13,650 nt of DNA, from NCBI GenBank assembly GCA_934489945.1, contig CAKSSY010000050.1, forward strand, positions 1-13,650, read 5' to 3'. Each line of letters begins with the position of its first letter. Within the stretch, counting starts at the first letter, position 1. Both the position numbers and the translations under genes were made by a program. A model generated the notes under the pieces. It saw only the letters and a list, made by a program, of their open reading frames with translations. It ran no database searches and had not been told where the DNA came from. The DNA comes from an uncultured Eubacteriales bacterium (GTDB taxonomy: Bacteria; Bacillota; Clostridia; Oscillospirales; CAG-272). Shown piece by piece: positions 6,839 to 12,193 of the stretch.

Positions 6839-6861
6839 TTGTAAAAATGTTGTGGCATAAT
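6833..6861 (+). promoter_or_regulatory. Promoter of the zinc protein-integrase unit
   Basis: TTGACA (6833-6838), 17-base spacer, CATAAT (6856-6861). The spacer carries the inverted repeat ACATTGTAAAAATGT (6836-6850), ideally placed as an operator. GGGGTGA at 6884-6890 then serves the 6897 start. Confidence 0.85.
6836..6850. promoter_or_regulatory. Candidate operator palindrome between -35 and -10
   Basis: ACATT (6836-6840) and AATGT (6846-6850) form a perfect 5-base inverted repeat around GTAAA, inside the plus-strand promoter spacer and overlapping the weak -35 of the divergent promoter. A protein bound here would block both units. Its binder is unknown; the element's HTH protein is the nearest candidate. 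Confidence 0.45.
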
Positions 6862-6896
6862 AGATGATGAAAGGAAACATTTCGGGGTGATAATAT

Positions 6897-7817
6897 ATGC
6901 AGCACAGATTTCGTGCATACTATTCAAAGCAAACAACAAAGTTTCATATTACTTTAGATATAGAATATGAGTTATACGAAGAAATGAGCGATAGCACAAA
7001 ATCGTTCTGTGGATATAACAAAAAAATCGGGAGAATAATTCCTGATGATTGGGATGTTGAAAATGGGGATATTCACCCTGATTTTCGCTTTTTCTTTGGT
7101 GATTTTCTTGTTTATACCGATAAATCTTTTGATGATACTGAAAAGATTTTTGACTTGATTTCAGACCTTTTTCACGGTCTAACCGAAAGCGGAATAAATC
7201 AGTTTAAAGTTTGTCAGTTACACAAAGCAAAATTTGATTATATTGAATATCTTTCATACAATAATTTCAACCTTGATTTTTTAGAGCGTTTTGCAAATAG
7301 CAAAGGAATACACTTTAACAGAACACTTACCACAAAAAGCGGACAGCGTTTGAGTGTAGACAGCGATATAACAGATATTTGGTATGTGTATGAAAGTCAA
7401 TCAATAGAAGATATTATCTTTTCAAGCGTTCACTTTGCGTTACAAAACGGATATAAATTTGCACAATGTCAACATTGCGGAAAATGGTTTTTTAAGAGTA
7501 GTAGCAGAAAAGACAGCAATACAAAATACTGTAAAAGAAATAGCCCTGTTTCCGATTACTCACATTTGAGCTGTGAACAAGCTGTACGGAATATCAAACA
7601 GCAATGTACAAGAGTTAAAAACCGTATTGAAACAAAAATACAACTTGCAGAAAAAGGCACATATTCATATTTCATTATTGATTTTCAAAATCAATGCGAA
7701 GCATATAAAGACAGAATCAAGGAATGTCCCACGGTTGAAAACTTAACTGATTATATGTCCTTTTTGGATAAGGTTGAAAAAGATAGGGAGTGGCTAAACA
7801 ATGGCAACAATAAATAA
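6897..7817 (+). CDS. Four-cysteine putative zinc-binding protein, DUF6076-like
   Basis: 306 residues of unknown function. The first 180 residues are acidic and aromatic (YELYEEMSD, IIPDDWDVENGDIHPDFRFFFGDFLVYTD) with no recognisable catalytic motif. Residues 185-230 hold FAQCQHCGKWFFKSS...TKYCKRNSP...LSCEQA, with Cys191, Cys194, Cys212 and Cys226 spaced like a treble-clef or zinc-ribbon site. The arrangement recalls DUF6076 proteins found next to integrases in clostridial elements; I cannot verify this by search. The C-terminus is helical and basic. Start ATG 6897 has GGGGTGA 6 bases upstream, behind a strong promoter. The stop overlaps the integrase start by 17 bases, so the two are co-transcribed and probably coupled. 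Confidence 0.75.
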   Translation: MQHRFRAYYSKQTTKFHITLDIEYELYEEMSDSTKSFCGYNKKIGRIIPDDWDVENGDIHPDFRFFFGDFLVYTDKSFDDTEKIFDLISDLFHGLTESGINQFKVCQLHKAKFDYIEYLSYNNFNLDFLERFANSKGIHFNRTLTTKSGQRLSVDSDITDIWYVYESQSIEDIIFSSVHFALQNGYKFAQCQHCGKWFFKSSSRKDSNTKYCKRNSPVSDYSHLSCEQAVRNIKQQCTRVKNRIETKIQLAEKGTYSYFIIDFQNQCEAYKDRIKECPTVENLTDYMSFLDKVEKDREWLNNGNNK

Positions 7818-8403
7818 GAGAGGAAATACATTTCAAATAGTTGTTTCGCTTGGTCTTGATGTGAATGGCAAGAAAATCCGAAAGACCAAAACTTTTAAGC
7901 CGTCCGAAAGCACCACACCGAAGAAAGCCGAAAAACTTGCAAATGAGTTCGCTATTGAATTTGAACGGAAATGCAGAGGTTTATCCTCATTAAATGAAAA
8001 TATGCGTTTCTCGGAGCTTGCAGAGTGGTACATTGATAACTATGCAAAAAACGAACTAAAACCTATAACTGCATACACTTACGAAGGTCAAATAAAAAAT
8101 CATCTCTTGCCCGAATTGGGAAATATAAAGTTAAAGGATTTTACTCCTGCGAAGATAACTGCATTTTTCAAGACTCGTACATATCAGCCTGCAACAAGTC
8201 GCAAAGTGTATGTTATTTTGCAACACAGTTTAAGACATTGCAATGCAACACTTTTAATCAACAATGGTATTGATTTAAAAATAGTTAGTGAATTGCTCGG
8301 TCATTCCGATGTATCAACAACGGCAAATGTATACGCTGCTGTCCTGCAAAGTTCAAAAGCAAAAGTAGCAAATTTGGTATCTCTGAAGTTAAAAACAAAT
8401 TGA
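7801..8403 (+). CDS. Tyrosine recombinase/integrase with internal in-frame deletion of the catalytic domain
   Basis: Phage-type integrase presumed to have inserted the element into rpsI. Only 200 residues against the usual 370-400. The N-terminal arm-binding domain (residues 1-60, GNTFQIVVSLGLDVNGKKIRKTKTF) and most of the core-binding domain (about 68-140, FSELAEWYIDNYAKNELKPITAYTYEGQIKNHLLPELG) are present. Then VYVILQ joins directly to HSLRHCNATLLI. Box II and the end remain: His142, Arg145, His168 (LLGHS) and the nucleophile Tyr178 (NVYAAV). The block with the first catalytic Arg and the Lys is missing, so strand cleavage is not expected. Start ATG 7801 lies 10 bases after AGGGAG. The third right arm repeat begins 17 bases after the stop. 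Confidence 0.88.
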   Translation: MATINKRGNTFQIVVSLGLDVNGKKIRKTKTFKPSESTTPKKAEKLANEFAIEFERKCRGLSSLNENMRFSELAEWYIDNYAKNELKPITAYTYEGQIKNHLLPELGNIKLKDFTPAKITAFFKTRTYQPATSRKVYVILQHSLRHCNATLLINNGIDLKIVSELLGHSDVSTTANVYAAVLQSSKAKVANLVSLKLKTN

Positions 8404-8430
8404 TGTTCGTTGATGTCATTTTGATGTCCG
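8400..8430 (+). repeat. Right arm-type repeats, three tandem TTGATGTCCG-like copies
   Basis: TTGATGTTCG (8400-8409), TTGATGTCAT (8410-8419) and TTTGATGTCCG (8420-8430), spaced 10-11 bases and in the same orientation as the two copies at 5316-5337. The first overlaps the integrase stop codon. They lie about 115 bases inside the right repeat, the geometry expected of arm sites of a tyrosine integrase. Confidence 0.65.
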
Positions 8431-8444
8431 AAAACACAAAACGC

Positions 8445-8476
8445 TATTGTATTTTACAAAAAGTTATGATACAATA
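8445..8476 (+). promoter_or_regulatory. Outward-facing promoter candidate built on an 8-bp inverted repeat
   Basis: TTGTAT (8447-8452), 17-base spacer, TACAAT (8470-8475) reads as a moderate promoter pointing to the right end. The two boxes are also halves of a perfect inverted repeat, TATTGTAT (8445-8452) and ATACAATA (8469-8476), so the site could instead be a protein-binding site for integration. Any transcript would reach the terminator in the right repeat after roughly 135 bases. Confidence 0.4.
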
Positions 8477-8497
8477 ATTAAAGAAAATCATTATTTT

Positions 8498-8560
8498 ATG
8501 CGGATTTACGGAATATTGCAAAACGATACAAAATGCTGTTCTTATTTCTCCAAGAGATAA
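8498..8560 (+). CDS. Possible 20-codon reading frame ending in the copied rpsI tail
   Basis: ATG 8498 opens a frame that enters the right repeat in the rpsI phase and ends with the same FSKR and stop as S9. It lies downstream of the outward promoter candidate, but its ribosome binding site is poor (AAAGAAAA, distant). It may only reflect that the element carries the rpsI 3' end in frame. Low confidence as a gene. Confidence 0.2.
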   Translation: MRIYGILQNDTKCCSYFSKR

Positions 8561-8618
8561 TTATTTTATCAAAGAAATGGCTTGTTTTCAAGGTTTTTGC
8601 CTTGTGGCAAGCCTTTTT
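8546..8618 (+). repeat. Right attachment site (73-bp direct repeat, copy 2)
   Basis: Identical to 5245-5317: last four rpsI codons with stop, followed by the terminator hairpin (GGCTTG 8579-8584, CAAGCC 8608-8613, TTTTT). It holds no other rpsI sequence, as expected for the distal junction of an element inserted in a gene 3' end. Confidence 0.9.
8579..8618 (+). terminator. Duplicated rpsI-type terminator at the right end of the element
   Basis: Same two-tier stem as at 5278-5318, with five T instead of six. It would end transcripts from the zinc protein-integrase unit and from the outward promoter, and so protects the chromosome from read-through. Confidence 0.85.
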
Positions 8619-8628
8619 GTATCGTGAA

Positions 8629-8651
8629 AACCACCCGCTAAGCGGGTGGTT
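8629..8651. repeat. Perfect 10-bp hairpin, AACCACCCGC-TAA-GCGGGTGGTT
   Basis: Ten consecutive base pairs around a 3-base TAA loop, no mismatch. On the minus strand it is followed by TTTTC, on the plus strand by no T run. Such subterminal palindromes are typical of IS200/IS605-type ends and of REP-like units; a second, weak terminator is the alternative. Confidence 0.7.
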
Positions 8652-8671
8652 CCAAAAAGTTTTTGTCGATG

Positions 8672-8703
8672 AACAATCCCGTGGCTACGGCGGGATTGTT
8701 TTT
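8672..8703 (+). terminator. Terminator-like hairpin
   Basis: AACAATCCCG (8672-8681) pairs perfectly with CGGGATTGTT (8691-8700), loop of 9 bases, then a run of five T ending at 8703. An alternative inner stem CCGT/ACGG exists. Has the form of an intrinsic terminator on the plus strand, though no gene ends just before it. Confidence 0.6.
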
Positions 8704-8912
8704 GCTACGCGAAATTGTTACAAAACATCTGTTTCGCACTTGCGTGTTTTTCCTTTACAAAAGGGAGGCGAAAAGTAGTTTCCGTCGCATATTCGCAGCT
8801 GTTTGGAAAATGTGTACGTGTCAGAAGATTCAGAGGACTTTCAGTTCGTCGGCGCCATGCCCTATAAGGTTGAGCAAGCCACCGGCTTTGCTGGAGGGCA
8901 TAACCTTTTAAA
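8704..8912 (+). ncRNA. Candidate structured RNA with H-type pseudoknot
   Basis: ATGCCCT (8857-8863) pairs with AGGGCAT (8895-8901), and AAGGTT (8866-8871) pairs with AACCTT (8902-8907); the 3' strands are adjacent, so the helices can stack. Between them CCGGC (8882-8886) and GCTGG (8890-8894) form a stem with a G-U pair that exists only in plus-strand RNA. Upstream stems at 8709-8737 and 8748-8768 also use G-U pairs. The layout recalls guide RNAs of IS605/IscB-type elements, but no transposase or TnpB/IscB gene is here and the family is not confirmed. Confidence 0.4.
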
Positions 8913-8936
8913 ATTTTTATAGAATTATGTTTCAAC

Positions 8937-10268
8937 TTAGTCGTCGTCACGGAAACGAAGTCGTCGATATGGTCGACGTTTTTTGCCAAATCTTTTTCCG
9001 AGCAAGACACTTGCCGGTAGGACAAGAAACAGAAACAATAACAACAGGACCAAAAAGAGTTTGCCGGTTACAAAGTTTTTGGTCTTTGCCATAAAGACGA
9101 GAAAACCGTGAGCTTCAACCGTATTTGATACCATTAACTCGGTCTCGGCAAGCAAATTTCCGTTTTTGTCAACGGCACGAATTGAGCCGACCACGGTTCC
9201 GCTTTCAAAGGGGGCTTCCAGTTCGGTCCGAAGCAGATTTGTTTCAAAGATGATTTCCTTATCTATATCTGTGCCGGTTAAAATCAATGCCTCGAGGTTA
9301 TCTGTCATGTAGACCGGAACTTCCTCGACGGTTGCCGAATAGAGAACGGGCAGAGTGGTGATTTTTTGTTTTTTGTTCTTGAGGAGGCGAACCGAGAAAT
9401 TGCTGAGTGCGTATCTCAGTGCATTTTTGGCAGCGACGAGTGCGGTGTTTGTTTTGTCGGTGGCACTTCCGCCGAGGACGACACAAACATAGGAAAGTCC
9501 GTCAAGTTTACCGCTTGTCACTACACATTCGCCGGCTTCGTCGGTAGAACCCGCGTTAATGCCTGCGGCATACGAATAGAAATATCCTTCTTGAACAAGG
9601 GAAGAAATCAACGCATTTCTCGTATAAATCGTCCATTCGTCGCTTTTGTTGGTGGCGGGAAGAACATATTTTTGTTTTTTGGTAATGGCGAAAAGGGTAT
9701 CGTTTGCCATAATTGCCGCCCCTACACGTGCCGTGTCGGATGCTGTCGTGACCATTGCAGGATCGTGAAGCCCCGTCGGATTCGTGTAGTGGGTGTGCTG
9801 TAACCCGAGCGTACGTATGTATTCGTTCATCCGGTCAGAGAACGTCGCAATGTTGCCTGACACGGCAAAAGCCAGTGCGATAGCGGCATCGTTGTATCCT
9901 CCGATCAGCATGGCATGAAGAAGTGACTCTACCGTGATCTGTTCTCCGGTTGCAAGTCCGAGAACGCGCCCGCGGAATTCGGCTTTCATTTCCGAGGTGA
10001 TTTCAATTTTAGTTGAGAGATTCCCGGAAAAATAACGCTCCGCAACCAGTGCCGTAACGAGTTTTGCCGTGGCTGCCGGAAATAAAAGTTTATCCGCGTT
10101 GAGCGAATAAACAGTTTTTCCGTATTCGATATTTACCACGCAGACCGATCCGACATCATTGACTGCCGGAGGCAGAGGTTCAGCGGAAGCGGAGATGGAA
10201 AAACTGCCGAATCCGATCAGAAAGACCAACAAAACGGAGAGTACACGCAGATGGTTGCCTCCGTTCAT
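8937..10268 (-). CDS. D-alanyl-D-alanine carboxypeptidase-like protein (peptidase S11), probable pseudoenzyme
   Basis: Has the S11 (DacA/DacF-type) layout: signal peptide (residues 1-29, cleavage after SISASA), penicillin-binding-type domain to about 265, a beta-rich C-terminal domain (about 280-385), then a membrane segment at about 403-426 and a basic tail. Family landmarks are clear (HTHYTNPTGLHD, TTASDTARVG, STDEAGECVV). Catalytic motifs are not: SxxK reads PAATAK (Ala66, Lys69), SxN reads GYN (124-126) and KTG reads NAG (238-240). The nucleophile serine is therefore absent, and it should not trim stem peptides; a structural or peptidoglycan-binding role outside the membrane is possible. 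Start ATG 10268 overlaps the ribF stop as ATGA and has GGAGG 9 bases upstream. The frame is intact, so it appears maintained. Confidence 0.88.
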   Translation of the reverse strand: MNGGNHLRVLSVLLVFLIGFGSFSISASAEPLPPAVNDVGSVCVVNIEYGKTVYSLNADKLLFPAATAKLVTALVAERYFSGNLSTKIEITSEMKAEFRGRVLGLATGEQITVESLLHAMLIGGYNDAAIALAFAVSGNIATFSDRMNEYIRTLGLQHTHYTNPTGLHDPAMVTTASDTARVGAAIMANDTLFAITKKQKYVLPATNKSDEWTIYTRNALISSLVQEGYFYSYAAGINAGSTDEAGECVVTSGKLDGLSYVCVVLGGSATDKTNTALVAAKNALRYALSNFSVRLLKNKKQKITTLPVLYSATVEEVPVYMTDNLEALILTGTDIDKEIIFETNLLRTELEAPFESGTVVGSIRAVDKNGNLLAETELMVSNTVEAHGFLVFMAKTKNFVTGKLFLVLLLLFLFLVLPASVLLGKRFGKKRRPYRRLRFRDDD

Positions 10269-11218
10269 TCGGACAATCCTCCTCCAATTTGAAAATAATT
10301 TTTTGCACTTTCCGTATCATGTGCAATTTGGGAAGTGAATTCCGCCGTTGACGAAAAGCGGATCTCACCACGAAGACGTTTATAAAAATCAACTCTCAGA
10401 ACTTTACCGTAAAGATTTTCGGAATGGTCGACAATGTGGGTTTCGCAGTTTACGGTATCGGTGTTCTCAAAAGAAGGACGAATCCCGACATTGGTAATGG
10501 AGGGAAACAGAAGATTGTTGATCCATGTGCCAGAAATGTAAACGCCATTGGCGGGGCGTTGAGCATTTGGTGGGAAAAGCTGATTGATGGTCGGGAATCC
10601 CAATGCGTGCCCGAGCGATTTCCCGTGAATCACCTCGGCACGGAGAAAATACGGATGTCCGAGCAGACGGTTTGCTTCTTCGGTTTTTCCTTCTGCAATC
10701 AAACGACGTACCGTGCTGGAATTGATGGGAACCCCTTCGCGCATTACAGGGTCGAGAACCACTCCGTTTCCTTCCATCAGACGAATCAGCTCGGCGGCAT
10801 CGCCGGAAGCGTTTGCCCCAAAGCGAAAATTGTATCCGCACACCGCAAAAATGCAATGACATTCTTCACAAAGCACTTTTTTAATAAAATCGGTCGGGGA
10901 AAAATTCCGCAATTCCGGGAAATCGGCGAGAAAGGCATAGTCCAAACCAAGATCGGCGAACAGGAGCAATTTGTCTTCCAAGGTTGTAATCTGCGGGACT
11001 GCCTTTCCCGAAAGAAAGAGGGAAGTGTGATCACGAAAGAACCATATGCCGCTTGCGACATTGGGACAAGTGACAGAAAGGAATTCTTTTCTTTTTTTTG
11101 TTTCTTCGATCAGTTGTCTGTGACCGAGATGCACACCGTCAAAATTTCCGAGACACAGGACGGTTGCAGGTGGCGGCGCAACCCTCCTCATGGTTTTTAA
11201 ATGAATGATCTGTATCAA
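10265..11218 (-). CDS. ribF: Bifunctional riboflavin kinase/FMN adenylyltransferase
   Basis: Makes FMN from riboflavin and then FAD from FMN, both with ATP, in the cytosol. The N-terminal nucleotidyltransferase domain shows GNFDGVHLGH (24-33, with the HxGH ATP motif) and INSSTVR (165-171). The C-terminal flavokinase domain shows HGKSLGHALGFPTIN (198-212) and later NGVYISG and LRVDFYKRLRGEIRF. At 317 residues it has the usual length. The start given is TTG 11218, which supplies the normal leading strand before GNFDG; an ATG at 11191 would remove it. Ribosome binding is weak either way (GGAG about 13 bases before TTG). Second gene of the ireB-ribF-carboxypeptidase operon; no FMN riboswitch is visible before it. 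Confidence 0.94.
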   Translation of the reverse strand: MIQIIHLKTMRRVAPPPATVLCLGNFDGVHLGHRQLIEETKKRKEFLSVTCPNVASGIWFFRDHTSLFLSGKAVPQITTLEDKLLLFADLGLDYAFLADFPELRNFSPTDFIKKVLCEECHCIFAVCGYNFRFGANASGDAAELIRLMEGNGVVLDPVMREGVPINSSTVRRLIAEGKTEEANRLLGHPYFLRAEVIHGKSLGHALGFPTINQLFPPNAQRPANGVYISGTWINNLLFPSITNVGIRPSFENTDTVNCETHIVDHSENLYGKVLRVDFYKRLRGEIRFSSTAEFTSQIAHDTESAKNYFQIGGGLSE

Positions 11219-11226
11219 AATGCGGT

Positions 11227-11487
11227 TTACACTCCGAGATAATTTTTGACAAGTTCGTTAAGAAGCTCGTCGCGGTCAATTCGACGGACAAGAGCGCGAG
11301 CGTTTTTATAGTTGGTAATATAGGTGGGATCCTCTGAAAGAAGATAGCCGACGATTTGGTTTACGGGGTCGTATCCTTTTTCGCTCAAAGCAATATAGAT
11401 TTCTCTGAGAATCTGTTTGGTTTCCAGACTTTTATCTCTGACGACGGTAAAGGTTTGTGTTTTTCCGCCGGATGGATTGTTTAACAT
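11227..11487 (-). CDS. ireB: IreB family regulatory phosphoprotein (UPF0297)
   Basis: Small cytosolic protein, in Enterococcus a substrate of the PASTA-domain Ser/Thr kinase IreK that affects cephalosporin tolerance. The 86 residues contain the family core ILREIYIALSEKGYDPVNQIVGYLLSEDPTYITNYKNARALVRRIDRDELLNELVKNYL. The N-terminus is Thr-rich (GGKTQTFTVV), the region phosphorylated in the family. Start ATG 11487 is preceded by GGGAGGAATTGCC. Preceded by a strong promoter and followed after 8 bases by ribF. It is usually next to ruvX/yqgF and yrzB in Firmicutes; here it instead leads ribF and a cell-wall-type gene. Confidence 0.93.
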   Translation of the reverse strand: MLNNPSGGKTQTFTVVRDKSLETKQILREIYIALSEKGYDPVNQIVGYLLSEDPTYITNYKNARALVRRIDRDELLNELVKNYLGV

Positions 11488-11522
11488 GGCAATTCCTCCC
11501 GAATAAACAAATATCCATACTT

Positions 11523-11551
11523 ATTATACCGTCAATTCCCCATTATTTCAA
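11523..11551 (-). promoter_or_regulatory. Promoter of the ireB operon
   Basis: Minus strand TTGAAA (11551-11546), 17-base spacer, TATAAT (11528-11523), 36 bases before the ireB start. It diverges from the nusB promoter about 80 bases away; the A/T-rich stretch between can serve both as UP sequence. Confidence 0.85.
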
Positions 11552-11630
11552 TAGTTTTTTCAGATTTTTTACAAAAAGAGGGGAAAAAAGATTGAATATT
11601 CATTATTTTCGGAAAATATTCATTTTGAGG

Positions 11631-11659
11631 TTGACTTTCAGAAGAAAAAATTTTATAAT
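11631..11659 (+). promoter_or_regulatory. Promoter of the nusB operon
   Basis: TTGACT (11631-11636), 17-base spacer, TATAAT (11654-11659), predicting a transcript start near 11666. This supports 11717 rather than 11663 as the nusB start. Confidence 0.88.
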
Positions 11660-11716
11660 AATATGATGAAGATTTTTGCTGTCCGGAATTCTGCCGGAGA
11701 AAGGAACATTCATATT

Positions 11717-12193
11717 ATGACAAGACGAGAGCAAAGAGAAGCGGTTTTGGAGCTTCTGTTTGAGACGGAATTCAAGAAGGACGAGAACCCGGAAGAGATT
11801 TTTGCGCTTGCCGCCGCAGACAGAGAATTTACGGTGGAAGCGGGAAGCTATATCAAGGATGTCTATTTTGATTTGTTGGACAAGCTGGCTCAGATCGACG
11901 AAGTGATCGGAAAATGTTCGGCGGGATGGAAAACCACGCGGTTGTCACGACTTTCACGCAGTATTATGCGGCTGTGCGTATACGAGCAGATGTATCGCAA
12001 AGATATTCCTACCACCGTTTCGATCAATGAGGCGGTTGAGCTTTCCAAAAAGTTTGATGATCCGAAGGCGCGCTCCTTTGTTAACGGCGTTTTGAACGGT
12101 GTCAAGGAGCTTTTGGCAACCGGATATAAGCCGGATGGTGAGAAAAAGCAGGAAACGCCGGAGGCGGAAGAAGTGTCGGCGAATCATGAGTGA
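11717..12193 (+). CDS. nusB: Transcription antitermination factor NusB
   Basis: RNA-binding factor that, with NusE (S10), recognises boxA in rRNA transcripts and supports antitermination. Typical helical NusB sequence: MTRREQREAVLELLFETEF at the start, KTTRLSRLSRSIMRLCVYEQMYRKDIPTTVSINEAVELSKKFDDPKARSFVNGVLNGV in the conserved C-terminal half. At 158 residues it is of normal length plus a short acidic, Lys-rich tail. Start ATG 11717 follows AAAGGA by 11 bases. Two in-frame ATGs at 11663 and 11666 precede it but sit at or before the expected transcript start, and the extra 18 residues are unlike the family. The stop overlaps the tsaD-like gene by 8 bases. Confidence 0.95.
   Translation: MTRREQREAVLELLFETEFKKDENPEEIFALAAADREFTVEAGSYIKDVYFDLLDKLAQIDEVIGKCSAGWKTTRLSRLSRSIMRLCVYEQMYRKDIPTTVSINEAVELSKKFDDPKARSFVNGVLNGVKELLATGYKPDGEKKQETPEAEEVSANHE

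Larger units (their letters stand above)
5245..8618 (+). mobile_element. Small integrative element in the 3' end of rpsI (about 3.3 kb)
   Basis: Bounded by the perfect 73-bp direct repeats at 5245-5317 and 8546-8618; one repeat unit plus interior is 3301 bp. Inside are a tyrosine integrase (deleted version) next to the right end, an excisionase-like gene, an HTH regulator, a putative zinc protein and three unknown small genes, with tandem TTGATGTCCG-type repeats just inside both ends. The interior is visibly richer in A+T and uses more AAA, TTT and AAT codons than the flanking ribosomal and ireB-ribF genes. No relaxase, coupling protein, replication initiator or phage structural gene is seen. 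The identical repeats suggest a recent insertion or one still exchangeable, while the integrase lesion suggests it cannot move on its own. Confidence 0.88.
8619..8936. other. Gene-free structured segment between the element and the carboxypeptidase-like gene
   Basis: No credible protein gene. The open frame on the minus strand at 8705-9025 reads through the end of the next gene and lacks protein-like character. Contents in order: a perfect 10-bp hairpin (8629-8651), a second 10-bp hairpin with T tail (8672-8703), two smaller stems (8709-8714 with 8732-8737; 8752-8756 with 8760-8764), then a pseudoknot (8857-8907) and an A/T-only tail. The sequence looks like a structured RNA or a short palindrome-ended mobile remnant. 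It is G+C-balanced, unlike the element before it. Confidence 0.6.

Noticed and set aside
8705..9025. Minus-strand open frame of 106 codons
   Set aside because: It overlaps the end of the carboxypeptidase-like gene in another frame and covers the structured segment. No ribosome binding site and a composition rich in Arg, Trp and Ser that suggests noncoding RNA-like DNA.
11663..11716. Upstream in-frame extension of nusB
   Set aside because: Begins at the expected transcript start and adds residues foreign to NusB; MTRREQREA at 11717 is the normal beginning.
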